From the NCBI GenBank assembly GCA_001898825.1, contig MKVK01000014.1, positions 124,001-188,000 on the forward strand: a stretch of DNA of 64,000 nt, written 5' to 3'. Origin of the DNA: Magnetospirillum sp. 64-120. Its GTDB lineage: Bacteria; Pseudomonadota; Alphaproteobacteria; Rhodospirillales; Magnetospirillaceae. The stretch's first letter is position 1; each line of letters starts with the position of its first letter. Shown piece by piece: positions 16,502 through 25,804 of this stretch. The translations under genes were made by a program, and so were the position numbers. Under the pieces are notes generated by a model, which ran no database searches, was not told the origin of the DNA, and saw nothing but the letters and a program-made list of their open reading frames with translations.

Positions 16502-19288
16502 CTATTCCGCCACCAGGGTCTGCACCGCGTTGGCGATGGCGACCTGGACGGCGGTGACCTTGTATTCGGGGCAGTTGGTGGCCCAGTCCGAATTGTCGGT
16601 GGTCACCACGTTGGCCCCGGTCACCGGGTGGTGGAAGGTGGTGTAGACCACGCCTTGCGGCACCCGTTCAGTGATTTCGGCGCGCAACGTCGTCGCCCCC
16701 ATGCGGCTGGCCAAGGACACCATGTCGCCGTCCTTGATACCGCGCTGTTCGGCGTCGAAGGGATGGATTTCCAGCACGTCCTCGGGATGCCAGGCGACGT
16801 TGTCGGTGCGCCGGGTCTGGGCGCCGACATTGTACTGCGAGAGTATCCGCCCGGTGGTCAGGATCAGCGGGAAGAAACGGCTGGTCTGTTCGCTGGTGGG
16901 GACGAACTCGGTCAGGACGAAATTGCCCTTGCCGCGCACGAAACCATCCACATGCATGATCGGCGTGCCATGGGGCGCGGCGTCGGTGACCGGCCATTGC
17001 AGGCTGCCTTCGGCGTCCAGGCGTTCGAAGCTGACGCCCTTGAAGGTCGGCGTCACCTTGGCGATTTCCGCCATGATCTCGGCGCCGTTGTTCCAATGCA
17101 TGGGATAGCCCATGGCGGTGGCGATGGCGGCGACCACTTGCCATTCGTGCATGCCGGGGCGCGGCGCCATGGCCGGACGCACCCGGTTGATGCGGCGTTC
17201 GGCATTGGTGAAGGTGCCGTCCTTTTCCAAAAACGAGGTGCCGGGCAGGAAGACATGAGCATAGGCCGCCGTCTCGTTCAGGAACAGGTCCTGGACCACA
17301 AGGAATTCCAGCGCTTCCAGCGCCGCCGTCACATGGTTGGTGTTGGGGTCGGATTGCGCGATGTCCTCGCCATGGACGAACATGCCCTTGTAAGACCCGT
17401 GCAGCGCCTGATCGAACATGTTGGGGATGCGCAGGCCCGGCTCGGCATCCAGCTCGCGGCCCCACATGACCTCGAACAGGGCGCGCACCGAATCGTCCTT
17501 GACCTCGCGGTAGCCGGAAAATTCATGCGGGAACGAGCCCATGTCGCACGAGCCCTGGACGTTGTTCTGGCCGCGCAGCGGATTGACGCCGACACCGTCG
17601 CGACCCACGTTGCCGGTGGCCATGGCCAGATTGGCGATGCCCATGACGGTGGTGGAACCCTGGCTGTGTTCGGTCACCCCCAGGCCGTAGTAGATGGCGG
17701 CGTTGCCGCCGGTGGCGTAAAGCCGCGCCACCTGCCGCACACTTTCCGCCGGCACGCCGGTTTCGGCTTCCAGGGTTTCGGGGGAATTGCGTTCCTCGGC
17801 GACGAAATCGGCCCATTGCTGGAAATTGATCAGGTCGCAGCGGCTACGGACGAAATCCTGGTCCACCAAACCTTCGGTGACGATGACATGGGCCAGGGCG
17901 TTGACCATGGCCACATTGGTGCCGGGCTTCAGTTGTAGGTGATATTGGGCGGCGACGTGCGGCCCCTTGACCAGATCGATGGCGCGCGGGTCGATGACCA
18001 CCAGCTTGGCCCCCTGACGCACCCGGCGCTTCAGGCGCGAGGCGAAGACCGGGTGACCCGCCGTGGGGTTGGCGCCCATGACGATGATGACGTCGGATTT
18101 ATCGACGCTTTTGAAATCCTGGGTGCCGGCCGAGGTGCCATAGGTCTGCTTCAGACCATAGCCAGTGGGCGAATGGCAGACGCGGGCACAGGTGTCGACG
18201 TTGTTGTTGCCGAAACCGGCGCGGATCATCTTTTGCACCGCGTAGATTTCTTCGTTGGTGCAGCGCGACGAGGTGATGCCGCCGATGGAGCGCGGACCAT
18301 GGCGGTCCTGGACTTCCTTGAACTTGGCCGCCGTATAGGCGATGGCTTCGTCCCAGCCCACTTCCCGCCACGGATCGGTGATGCTTTGGCGGATCATCGG
18401 CTTGATCTTGCGATCCTTGTGGCTGGCATAGCCCCAGGCGAAACGGCCCTTGACGCAGGAATGGCCGGCATTGGCGCCGCCCTGCTTGCTGGGCACCATG
18501 CGCACCACGGTGTCGCCCTGCATCTCGGCGCGGAACGAACAGCCGACGCCACAATAGGCACAGGTGGTTTCCACCACGTGTTCGGGCTGGCCCAGCTTGG
18601 CCACCGACTTTTCAATCAAGGTGGCGGTGGGGCAAGCCTGGACGCAGGCGCCGCACGACACGCATTCCGATCCCATGAAGTCCAGCGACGGGCCGGGCTT
18701 GATGCGCGAGTCGAAACCGCGACCGGCGACCGTCAGGGCGAAAGTGCCCTGCACCTCGGCGCAGGCCCGCACACAGCGCGAGCAGACGATGCACTTGGCC
18801 GGGTCATACTGGAAATAGGGATTGCTGGTGTCCTTGGCCTCGGCCAGATGGTTGTCGCCGGCGAAGCCATAACGGACCTCGCGCAGGCCGACAGCGCCGG
18901 CCATGTCCTGCAGCTCGCAATCGCCATTGGCCGGACAGGTCAGGCAATCCAGCGGGTGGTCCGAGATGTAAAGCTCCATCACCCCTTTGCGCAGGGCGGA
19001 CAGGCGCGGATTGTTGGTGCACACCTTCATGCCGTCGGCCACCGGGGTGGTGCACGACGCCGGCGTACCCTTGCGGCCGTCGATTTCCACCAGGCACAGG
19101 CGGCACGACCCGAAAGGCTCCAGATGGTCGGTGGCGCACAATTTGGGGATCATGATCCCGGCTTCGGCTGCGGCGCGCATCACCGAGGTGCCTTCCGGCA
19201 CGCTGACGCTGCGGCCATCGATGGTCACGGTGATGGAAGCGGCGCCTTCCTTGGCGGGGGTTCCGAAATCCTGGCAGCGAAGGGACAT
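16502..19288 (-). CDS. fdsA: NAD-dependent formate dehydrogenase alpha subunit
   Basis: The 928-residue catalytic subunit oxidises formate to CO2 at a bis-MGD molybdenum (or tungsten) centre in the cytoplasm. In order: a 2Fe-2S domain (Cys 51, 62, 65, 79), a His-Cys3 4Fe-4S site (HPLDCLTCPANGDC), two ferredoxin-type clusters (CIVCSRCVRAC and CVSCGACVQAC), the 4Fe-4S site of the Mo domain (CAYCGVGC) and the Mo ligand in ARVCHSPTG near residue 371. That ligand is Cys, not selenocysteine. The start at 19288 (MSLRCQDFG) has a GGGAG site upstream; the frame continuing to 19513 overlaps fdsB and is rejected. Confidence 0.95.
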   Translation of the reverse strand: MSLRCQDFGTPAKEGAASITVTIDGRSVSVPEGTSVMRAAAEAGIMIPKLCATDHLEPFGSCRLCLVEIDGRKGTPASCTTPVADGMKVCTNNPRLSALRKGVMELYISDHPLDCLTCPANGDCELQDMAGAVGLREVRYGFAGDNHLAEAKDTSNPYFQYDPAKCIVCSRCVRACAEVQGTFALTVAGRGFDSRIKPGPSLDFMGSECVSCGACVQACPTATLIEKSVAKLGQPEHVVETTCAYCGVGCSFRAEMQGDTVVRMVPSKQGGANAGHSCVKGRFAWGYASHKDRKIKPMIRQSITDPWREVGWDEAIAYTAAKFKEVQDRHGPRSIGGITSSRCTNEEIYAVQKMIRAGFGNNNVDTCARVCHSPTGYGLKQTYGTSAGTQDFKSVDKSDVIIVMGANPTAGHPVFASRLKRRVRQGAKLVVIDPRAIDLVKGPHVAAQYHLQLKPGTNVAMVNALAHVIVTEGLVDQDFVRSRCDLINFQQWADFVAEERNSPETLEAETGVPAESVRQVARLYATGGNAAIYYGLGVTEHSQGSTTVMGIANLAMATGNVGRDGVGVNPLRGQNNVQGSCDMGSFPHEFSGYREVKDDSVRALFEVMWGRELDAEPGLRIPNMFDQALHGSYKGMFVHGEDIAQSDPNTNHVTAALEALEFLVVQDLFLNETAAYAHVFLPGTSFLEKDGTFTNAERRINRVRPAMAPRPGMHEWQVVAAIATAMGYPMHWNNGAEIMAEIAKVTPTFKGVSFERLDAEGSLQWPVTDAAPHGTPIMHVDGFVRGKGNFVLTEFVPTSEQTSRFFPLILTTGRILSQYNVGAQTRRTDNVAWHPEDVLEIHPFDAEQRGIKDGDMVSLASRMGATTLRAEITERVPQGVVYTTFHHPVTGANVVTTDNSDWATNCPEYKVTAVQVAIANAVQTLVAE

Positions 19289-19302
19289 GGCGGGCTCCCG
19301 CT

Positions 19303-20838
19303 TCAAGCGAAATCTTCGGGGAAATGACGGATGGCGCTTTTCACCGGCAACGGCGTCAGACCACCCATGGCGCACAGCGACCCATCGGTCATCACCGTGC
19401 AAAGGTCTTGCAGCAATTCCATGTTGGTTTCGCGGTCGATGCCGGCGACGATCTTGTCCAGAACCTCGCGGCCACGGGTCGAACCGATTCGGCACGGCGT
19501 GCACTTGCCGCACGATTCCTCGGCGCAGAATTCCATGGCGAAGCGTGCCATGTGGTCCATGCGCACGGTGTCGTCGAACACCACCAGACCGCCATGCCCC
19601 AGCATGGCCCCGGCTTCCGCCATGGATTCGTAATCAGCCGACAGCGACAATTGCGCTTCCGGCACATAGGCCCCCAAGGGGCCGCCCACCTGGACAGCGC
19701 GCAGCGGACGCCCCGAAGCGGTGCCGCCGCCATAGCGGTAGACCAGATCATGCAAGGAAACGCCGAAAGCCAGTTCCACCAGACCGCCCCGCGCGATGTT
19801 GCCGGCCAGCTGGAACGGCTGGGTGCCGTGCGAGCGTCCGGCGCCGAAATCGCGGTAATAGGCCGCCCCTTGCGCCAGCACCACCGGCACCGAGGTCAGG
19901 GTCAACACGTTGTTGACGACGGTGGGCTTGCCGAACAACCCTTCCAAGGCGGGGATCGGCGGCTTGGCGCGAACCACGCCGCGTTTGCCTTCCAGGCTCT
20001 CCAGCATGGCGGTTTCCTCGCCACACACATAAGAGCCGGCGCCGACGCGCACTTCCAGATGGAAGTCATGGCCCGAGCCATGGATGTTGGTGCCCAGCCA
20101 GTCCTGCTCATAGGCCAGCCGGATGGCTTCGCGCAGGGTCTCGACCGCGTGGGGATATTCCGAACGCAGATAGATGTACCCCTGACGGGCGCCGACCGCC
20201 AAGGCGGTGATGGTCATGCCCTCGATCAGCAAGAAGGGGTCGCCTTCGATGATCATGCGGTCGGCGAAGGTGCCGCTGTCGCCTTCGTCGGCGTTGCAGC
20301 AGACGAATTTTTCGTCGGCTTGCGCGTTCAGCACGGTGTTCCACTTGATGCCGGTGGGGAATCCGGCGCCACCGCGTCCGCGCAGGCCGGACTCGGTCAC
20401 TTCCTTGACGATCTCGGCAGGCGTCATCTTCAGCGCCTTTTCCAGCCCGGCGAAACCGCCATGGGCCTGGTAATCGGCCACCGACAAGGGGTCGGTCACC
20501 CCGCAGCGGGCAAACGTCAACCGCTGTTGATGCTTCAGGTAAAAAATCTCGTCGGTCAGGCCATGGCCCAGCGGATGGGGCTTGCCGTCCAGGAAGCCGG
20601 CATCGAACAGCTCGGCGACGTTTTCCGGGGTGACCGGGCCATAGGCGACACGTCCAGCAGCGGTCGCCACCTCGACCAGCGGTTCCAGCCACAGCATGCC
20701 GCGCGAGCCGTTGCGCACGATGTGAACCGGCAGCTTACGGGCTTCGGCCTCGGCGGCGATGGCGGCGGCGACTTGATCGGCGCCCACCGACAGGGCGGCG
20801 GCGTCGCGGGGAACGTAAAGGGTGACAGCGGCGCTCAT
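19303..20838 (-). CDS. fdsB: NAD-dependent formate dehydrogenase beta subunit (NuoF-like)
   Basis: The 511-residue subunit carries FMN and one 4Fe-4S cluster and passes electrons to NAD+. The first 110 residues form a thioredoxin-like region without the usual cysteines. The NuoF core follows: GLRGRGGAGFPTGIKW (NADH site), NADEGDSGTFADR (FMN site) and ESCGKCTPCRIG with a later Cys (4Fe-4S). Its start overlaps the fdsG stop by four bases. It is homologous to complex I subunit NuoF. Confidence 0.95.
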   Translation of the reverse strand: MSAAVTLYVPRDAAALSVGADQVAAAIAAEAEARKLPVHIVRNGSRGMLWLEPLVEVATAAGRVAYGPVTPENVAELFDAGFLDGKPHPLGHGLTDEIFYLKHQQRLTFARCGVTDPLSVADYQAHGGFAGLEKALKMTPAEIVKEVTESGLRGRGGAGFPTGIKWNTVLNAQADEKFVCCNADEGDSGTFADRMIIEGDPFLLIEGMTITALAVGARQGYIYLRSEYPHAVETLREAIRLAYEQDWLGTNIHGSGHDFHLEVRVGAGSYVCGEETAMLESLEGKRGVVRAKPPIPALEGLFGKPTVVNNVLTLTSVPVVLAQGAAYYRDFGAGRSHGTQPFQLAGNIARGGLVELAFGVSLHDLVYRYGGGTASGRPLRAVQVGGPLGAYVPEAQLSLSADYESMAEAGAMLGHGGLVVFDDTVRMDHMARFAMEFCAEESCGKCTPCRIGSTRGREVLDKIVAGIDRETNMELLQDLCTVMTDGSLCAMGGLTPLPVKSAIRHFPEDFA

Positions 20839-21293
20839 GCCAGGGCTCCGTCGATGCGGGCGGGGGTCAGACGGCCGATCAGCCGGTCGTCAACCAGGGC
20901 TGACGGACCCAGGGCGCAATTGCCCAGGCAGTACACCGCTTCCAGGGTGAACTCGCCATCGGCGCGGGTCTGGCCCAGATCGATACCCAGCTTGGATTTC
21001 AGATGGTCGACCAGCTTGTCCGAGCCCCGGGCCTGACAGGCCTCGGCGACGCAGACGCGCACCACGTGGCGGCCGGGATGGGTCTGGCGGAATTCGTGAT
21101 AGAAGCTGACGACCCCATGCACCTCCGCCTTGGACAGGTTCAAGCTGTCGGCCAGCAACGGCAGCGCGTCGTCATCCACATAGCCGAATTCTTCCTGCAA
21201 CGCGTGCAGCATGGGCAACAGCGCGCCTCGCAAGGAACGATGGCTGTCAATGATGGCGCGGGCGCGCTCCGCATTCCAGGCGGCGGCTGTCAT
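20835..21293 (-). CDS. fdsG: NAD-dependent formate dehydrogenase gamma subunit (NuoE-like)
   Basis: This 152-residue 2Fe-2S subunit is homologous to complex I NuoE. The four cluster cysteines are in VCVAEACQARG and VYCLGNCALGP. The N-terminal helical bundle with LLPMLHALQEEFGYV is typical. It is the first gene of fdsG-fdsB-fdsA-fdhD-transporter. The gap upstream holds a LysR-type palindrome (21386-21402) at the end of the regulator gene. Confidence 0.94.
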   Translation of the reverse strand: MTAAAWNAERARAIIDSHRSLRGALLPMLHALQEEFGYVDDDALPLLADSLNLSKAEVHGVVSFYHEFRQTHPGRHVVRVCVAEACQARGSDKLVDHLKSKLGIDLGQTRADGEFTLEAVYCLGNCALGPSALVDDRLIGRLTPARIDGALA

Positions 21294-21385
21294 CGCGGCG
21301 GATACTCCCTGTGGGTGTTGTCCTTAATTGCCGCTAAGCTGAAACATTCCCCACCTGGGTTTCAAATACAAAATACCCATGCTGC

Positions 21386-21402
21386 GATAGCATATAGCTA
21401 TC
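21386..21402. promoter_or_regulatory. LysR-type dyad upstream of fdsG
   Basis: GATAGC-ATATA-GCTATC is a perfect dyad containing the T-N11-A core of LysR sites. It overlaps the stop codon of the LysR gene and lies about 95 bases before fdsG. I infer that it is the formate operon operator. Confidence 0.55.
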
Positions 21403-22372
21403 AAACCCCGCCCGAGCGGGTGGCCCGAGTGGCCGTCCACAGGATACCGTTGCGGGCCAAGGCCTCTTTGACCAAAAGCGGTATCCTGGATGCCAACTTC
21501 TCGGAAGAAGCCACTGCGGTCAAGGCCTTAGCCACCGGAACCACCGGCGAACGGTCGGCGTAAACGATGCCGACCACATAGGTCACATCTGGTGTTACCA
21601 AGGGAAAAGCTATCAAGTCGTCAGGCAGCCGCATCAGCCCCAACAATTGTCCGGGGACGATGGACGACCACGGCCCATGCTGCACCGCAGTGAAGATGTT
21701 GATCATGGAATTGGTTTCCATCACCGGCTCGACCTTGTGGCCGGCCATCAGGAAGGCGCTGTCGGCGATGCGGCGGTTCTGCATGTCGGGCGTCAGCAGA
21801 CACAGCGGCAGCCGCGCCGCCTCGGCCCAGGTGATGTCAGCGCGGTCGGCCGGCGCGGTGTCGCGATGGGTCAGCAGGAAATAGCGTTCGGAATAAAGGG
21901 GCTGCATGCGCACCCCCGTCAACGGTTCGTTGTCAAGATAGGTGACGCCGGCATCCAGCTCGAAATTGTCCAAGCCGCGCTGGATCTGGCGCGACGACAG
22001 CGACACGATGCTGACCTTGATGCCGGGATGCCGCGCGGTGAACGGCGCCACCAGATGGGCGACCATGGGCAGCGCCGTGGGGATGACCCCCAGGCGCAAC
22101 TGGCCCGACAATTCCTGGCCCGGCGCCCCCAGATCCTGCACCAGCGAATCAAAGTCGCCACAGATGCGCCGGGCGTATTCCAGCACCTTCTCGCCTTCCG
22201 GGGTGAACTTCAGGAAACGGTGGCCGCGCTCGACGATGGGCACCCGCAATTCTTCTTCCAACTGGCGGATGGCGTTGGACAAAGTCGGCTGGGCCACATT
22301 GCAGGCGATGGCGGCGCGACCGAAATGCCGTTCACGCGACAGCGCCATCAGGTATTGGAACTTGCGCAGCAT
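21401..22372 (-). CDS. LysR-family regulator of the formate dehydrogenase operon
   Basis: The 323-residue protein has an N-terminal winged helix-turn-helix (HFGRAAIACNVAQPTLSNAIRQLEEEL) and a C-terminal periplasmic-binding-protein-like effector domain. LysR genes next to fds operons (FdsR in other bacteria) respond to formate, which is the likely job here. The start at 22372 (MLRKFQYLMAL) has an AAGGA site upstream; the extra 28 residues of the longer frame are unlike the family. It is on the same strand as fdsG, with a 107-base gap that carries a matching dyad. Confidence 0.88.
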   Translation of the reverse strand: MLRKFQYLMALSRERHFGRAAIACNVAQPTLSNAIRQLEEELRVPIVERGHRFLKFTPEGEKVLEYARRICGDFDSLVQDLGAPGQELSGQLRLGVIPTALPMVAHLVAPFTARHPGIKVSIVSLSSRQIQRGLDNFELDAGVTYLDNEPLTGVRMQPLYSERYFLLTHRDTAPADRADITWAEAARLPLCLLTPDMQNRRIADSAFLMAGHKVEPVMETNSMINIFTAVQHGPWSSIVPGQLLGLMRLPDDLIAFPLVTPDVTYVVGIVYADRSPVVPVAKALTAVASSEKLASRIPLLVKEALARNGILWTATRATRSGGV

Positions 22373-22517
22373 CGGTCCGCATCCTTGCCATCCTTTGACC
22401 GGCAGGGATTGTCGCCGGGTGCCGCCATCGGCGCAAGCCGCTTGCGTCCACGTCAACCGCGACTGACGACAACCAACAGGTTGACACTTTAAGAGCGGGG
22501 ATTTTTTTGTTTGATAT

Positions 22518-22532
22518 CCATGTGTTACATGG
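22518..22532. promoter_or_regulatory. Palindrome upstream of the small lipoprotein gene
   Basis: CCATGT-GTT-ACATGG is a perfect dyad between the LysR gene and the small lipoprotein, about 70 bases before the latter. It could serve either divergent gene. The protein that binds it is unknown. Confidence 0.4.
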
Positions 22533-22599
22533 CATTGTTGAACTCATGTCCGGCGACCGGTTGGCTGTCGCCCAAACCGTCATGCCTTCGGAGCCCAAG

Positions 22600-22770
22600 A
22601 TGAAGATCGTCCTTGCCGCCACCGCCCTGCTGTTGCTGGCCGCCTGCAGCAGCCCCTATGAAGCCGCGCTGGAAAGCCGCACCGCGCCGCGCCCCATGGC
22701 CCCGGTCACCAAGGCCGACGCCGCCGCTTTGGCGCCCTATGAAGCGGCCGCCTATTTCAAGAACCGCTGA
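22600..22770 (+). CDS. Small lipoprotein
   Basis: A 56-residue precursor with a lipoprotein signal (MKIVLAATALLLLAAC) and a clear lipobox LAAC, giving a mature peptide of about 40 residues anchored by its first Cys. Ser residues follow the Cys, which favours outer-membrane sorting. The mature part is Ala/Pro-rich without known domains. The ATG at 22600 is preceded by GGAG at six to seven bases; an upstream in-frame ATG at 22507 lacks such a site. Function unknown. Confidence 0.7.
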   Translation: MKIVLAATALLLLAACSSPYEAALESRTAPRPMAPVTKADAAALAPYEAAAYFKNR

Positions 22771-22854
22771 TATATTTTAGGTTAATCTAATGTTTTGTGG
22801 CGCCCAGACCCGGTTTGGGCGTATACCCGTGCCCACCATGGAAAAAGGTGTGCC

Positions 22855-23754
22855 GTGCCCGTCTATCTTCCCATCGCCGGCCTGTCGGTCGACATCTTCT
22901 CGCTGCTGGCGCTGGGTGGCGGCGTCGGTTTCCTGTCCGGCCTGTTCGGCGTCGGCGGCGGCTTTCTGCTGACGCCGCTTTTGATGTTCATGGGCATTTC
23001 CCCGGCGGTGGCGGTGGCCACCGGCGCCAATCAGGTGGTGGGCGCCAGCGTGTCCGGCCTGATCGCCCATTGGCGGCGCAAGAACGTGGATTTCCGCATG
23101 GGCACGGTGCTGACCGTGGGCGGCTTCGTCGGATCAGTCATGGGCGTCGCCCTGTTCGGCTGGCTGAAGGGCCTGGGTCAGATCGATCTGGTCATTTCCA
23201 TCTGCTATGTGGTGTTCCTGGGCTTCATCGGCACCACCATGGGTATCGAATCGGTGCGCGCCCTGCTGCAGGCCGGCGGCGGCGGCAACCTGCGCAAGCG
23301 CCATCGCCACCCCTGGCACACGCTTCCCTTCAAGATGCGCTTTTCCCGCTCGGGGCTTTACATCAGCGCCCTGATGCCGCTGGGCGTCGGCGTGTTCGGC
23401 GGCGTGCTGGCCGCCATCATGGGCGTCGGCGGCGGTTTCGTCATGGTGCCCTTGATGATCTACGTGCTGGAAATGCCCACCTCGGTGGTGGTCGGCACCT
23501 CGCTTTTCCAGATCATCTTCGTCACCGCCAACGTCACCTTTCTGCAATCCATCACCACCCACACGGTGGATGTCATCTTGATGTTGACACTGCTGGTCGG
23601 CGGCGTCATCGGCGCCCAGTTCGGCGCCCGCCTGGGCGGCAAGTTGCGCGGCGAGCATCTGCGCCTGGCCCTGGCCCTGATCGTGCTGGCGGTGTGCCTG
23701 CGCCTGGGCTGGGATTTGATCAACCCGCCATCGGACATCTTCAGCCTGGGCTAA
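22855..23754 (+). CDS. TauE/SafE-family sulfite/anion exporter
   Basis: The 299-residue inner-membrane protein has two repeated halves, each with the family's glycine-rich segment: LSGLFGVGGGFLLTPLLMF near residue 30 and LAAIMGVGGGFVMVPLMIY near residue 190. About eight hydrophobic spans are visible. Members export sulfite, sulfoacetate or related organosulfur anions. I chose the GTG at 22855 because AAGG lies about six bases upstream and it gives a normal N-terminus (PVYLPIAGLSV); the frame to 22795 adds an unlikely leader. No sulfur-oxidation genes are adjacent. Confidence 0.85.
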   Translation: MPVYLPIAGLSVDIFSLLALGGGVGFLSGLFGVGGGFLLTPLLMFMGISPAVAVATGANQVVGASVSGLIAHWRRKNVDFRMGTVLTVGGFVGSVMGVALFGWLKGLGQIDLVISICYVVFLGFIGTTMGIESVRALLQAGGGGNLRKRHRHPWHTLPFKMRFSRSGLYISALMPLGVGVFGGVLAAIMGVGGGFVMVPLMIYVLEMPTSVVVGTSLFQIIFVTANVTFLQSITTHTVDVILMLTLLVGGVIGAQFGARLGGKLRGEHLRLALALIVLAVCLRLGWDLINPPSDIFSLG

Positions 23755-23837
23755 CACCCAAAAAAAGAATATCTTATTGCATTCTCAATTATTACGCATA
23801 CCATGGGAGCCCCTTGATGTGAGCCCCGCGGGTGGTG

Positions 23838-25274
23838 ATGTTCGTCCGTCTTTGTCTTGCCGCCGCTTTCTTCCTGAGCAATCCGGCATTGGCCCAAAGC
23901 GGCATGGGCAAACAAACGGCGGCAGAGCCGATCCAAAGCCAAGTGCGAGAGCTCAAGGCCGAAGTCCTTGAACTCAAGCAACTAAAAACGACGATTGAAC
24001 ACCAAGCCGAACGTCTGACCGACCAGAATACCCGTGTTGACAATCTGCTGACCTATATCAGCTGGGTCGGCGGAATCGTTGTGGGCTTGCTTGGTGTCGT
24101 CACCGCCCTGGTGGGTATCGCCGTGCCCTTCTGGGTAAACCGCAGTAACGCGCTCGCCGTGAACGAAGCAAAAAGCCAAGCCAAAAGCCAAGTTACCGAG
24201 CAATTAAAGGAAGCCAAGGACAACATCGAGCAGACCAAGGCAGACGTCGAGCAAGCCAAGGGCGAGGCTATGAGATTGCTCGACCAAGTGCGAGGCCTGC
24301 ATCGTGACGCCACGGGCATCGTTGACGAGATGCGCAGGAAGGGCCGGGAAAGCGGAGAAATCACCCCTGAACAGCAACAAGCGGTTCAGACGGTTGCCCA
24401 TCAGGCAAGTCAGAAACCCCCAGAGCAACGCAGCAAAGACGAATGGTGGGCACTGGCGCAGCAAGCCCTCAACGACGGCGACATTACCACAGCCGAGGAC
24501 TTCCTCGACAAGGCACAGGATGACGACCAGGACAATCCTTGGACCTGGGTTCTGCTGGCCCGGCTACATGTCCGGCAGGGCAATCTTACCAGTGCCCGCC
24601 ACGCCGCCGAGAAAGCCCTGTCCATGGCGCGTCAGCGAAACCAGTGGATCGATGAGATCGGCGCCCGAATAGAACTTGGAGACATCGCCCGCAGCGACAA
24701 ACAGCCGGACGAAGCCATGAGGATCTATACCTCCGTCGAGGCTATGATCCGTGAACGATTAAAGATGGGCGGCGATATCGAGGACGCCAAACGCGCCCTG
24801 CTCGCTGCCCTCGACCGAGTCATCATGATGCATCTGGCCGCCAATAGCCCAGAAAAAGCAAAACCGGCGGCCGCTGAACAGCTTTCCCTTGCCCGCCAAT
24901 TGTTTCAAGCCGATTCTGGCGAAAGTGACCGCCTGCGCTATGTCATCATATGTCATAACAATATTGGCAAGATTGAATTGTCGCTCGGTCACCTCGATGA
25001 GGCTGAGCAGGCCTTCCAAACCGCTTTCGATTTTATTTCTTTGTCGCAGTCGCATGGCAACGACAACCCTCGCATCAATGCCGATACCGCTGAAATCATT
25101 GCTGGCCTAGCTGCCGTTCTTAGCCGACGGAAGCAGTACGAGGCGGCAAAAAGAGAGTTCAGCCGGGCCATCTCCATCCTCGAGGACTTAGCCAAAGCCC
25201 AGCTGCTGGATAGCGACGGCATTGAATCCTTGGAAGAATACCGTCGGCTGCTGGCAGAGTTGAACAACGCCTAA
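23838..25274 (+). CDS. Membrane-anchored coiled-coil/TPR protein, function unknown
   Basis: The 478-residue protein has a signal-like N-terminus (residues 1-19, ending ALA), a coiled coil (about 33-71), one strong membrane span (about 73-99), a second charged coiled coil (about 105-150) and a C-terminal half of TPR-like helical pairs (about 185-470). It would thus be a membrane-tethered scaffold with a long coiled stalk. Two GTG codons precede the ATG at 23838; I prefer the ATG, though no good ribosome site is seen for any. The coding sequence is visibly richer in A and in codons such as AAA and CAA than its neighbours, hinting at recent acquisition. It overlaps the convergent SRAP gene by four bases. 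Confidence 0.75.
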   Translation: MFVRLCLAAAFFLSNPALAQSGMGKQTAAEPIQSQVRELKAEVLELKQLKTTIEHQAERLTDQNTRVDNLLTYISWVGGIVVGLLGVVTALVGIAVPFWVNRSNALAVNEAKSQAKSQVTEQLKEAKDNIEQTKADVEQAKGEAMRLLDQVRGLHRDATGIVDEMRRKGRESGEITPEQQQAVQTVAHQASQKPPEQRSKDEWWALAQQALNDGDITTAEDFLDKAQDDDQDNPWTWVLLARLHVRQGNLTSARHAAEKALSMARQRNQWIDEIGARIELGDIARSDKQPDEAMRIYTSVEAMIRERLKMGGDIEDAKRALLAALDRVIMMHLAANSPEKAKPAAAEQLSLARQLFQADSGESDRLRYVIICHNNIGKIELSLGHLDEAEQAFQTAFDFISLSQSHGNDNPRINADTAEIIAGLAAVLSRRKQYEAAKREFSRAISILEDLAKAQLLDSDGIESLEEYRRLLAELNNA

Positions 25275-25804
25275 CCGAACAGATCGCCCTGGGGCTTGGG
25301 CGGGGCGTCTACCTGCACGCTGATCCCGACCTCGACCGGCTGGGGGGCGCCGCCGCCGAGCCAGCGCCCATCCACCAGCAGCGGCATGCGGTCGTGCACG
25401 CCTTGCAGGTCCGGCGTCGCCGCCCGGGTCAGGATGACGAACGTGTCGCCGTCATAAAGCCCGGCAAAGGTCATCAGGGCACCGTCAGCACGGCTTAGGC
25501 GCATCTTGGTCTTGGCCGCATCCCATTCCCACCAGGCGCTGGCCGGAACCAGGATACGCTTGCCCAGCAGGCGGCGGAACAACGGCTTGTCGGGCACGCT
25601 TTCCATACGGGCATTGATCACCGGGGCCTTGTCCCACGTCACCCGCAACCCCCAGGACAGCAGACGCCCTTCGGCCCGCCCGACCACCAGGGCGCGGTCG
25701 GTGGGACGGAACTCGGTGGCGTTGGGCCAGGGCGGCGGCAACGTCAACCCAAGACTGACAACCTGCGGCCGGGCCTGTTCGTTCAGTTCGAAGCGGGAAC
25801 ACAT
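25271..25804 (-). CDS. SOS-response-associated peptidase (SRAP/YedK family)
   Basis: The 177-residue protein belongs to the HMCES/YedK family, which crosslinks through Cys2 to abasic sites in single-stranded DNA and protects them. Met1-Cys2 are present, as required. Other family features are INARMES (the Asn/Arg pocket), VPASAWWEW and VHDRMPLL with the catalytic His. It is shorter than E. coli YedK, mostly through a compact C-terminus. The N-terminal coding region overlaps the end of tlyA by 22 bases, so the two are probably co-transcribed. No LexA box was identified. Confidence 0.9.
   Translation of the reverse strand: MCSRFELNEQARPQVVSLGLTLPPPWPNATEFRPTDRALVVGRAEGRLLSWGLRVTWDKAPVINARMESVPDKPLFRRLLGKRILVPASAWWEWDAAKTKMRLSRADGALMTFAGLYDGDTFVILTRAATPDLQGVHDRMPLLVDGRWLGGGAPQPVEVGISVQVDAPPKPQGDLFG

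Noticed and set aside
23765-23800. AT-rich TGAGAAT-like half site resembling a Fur/Irr box before the TPR gene
   Set aside because: Only one half matches; the second half is too degenerate, and no iron gene is adjacent.
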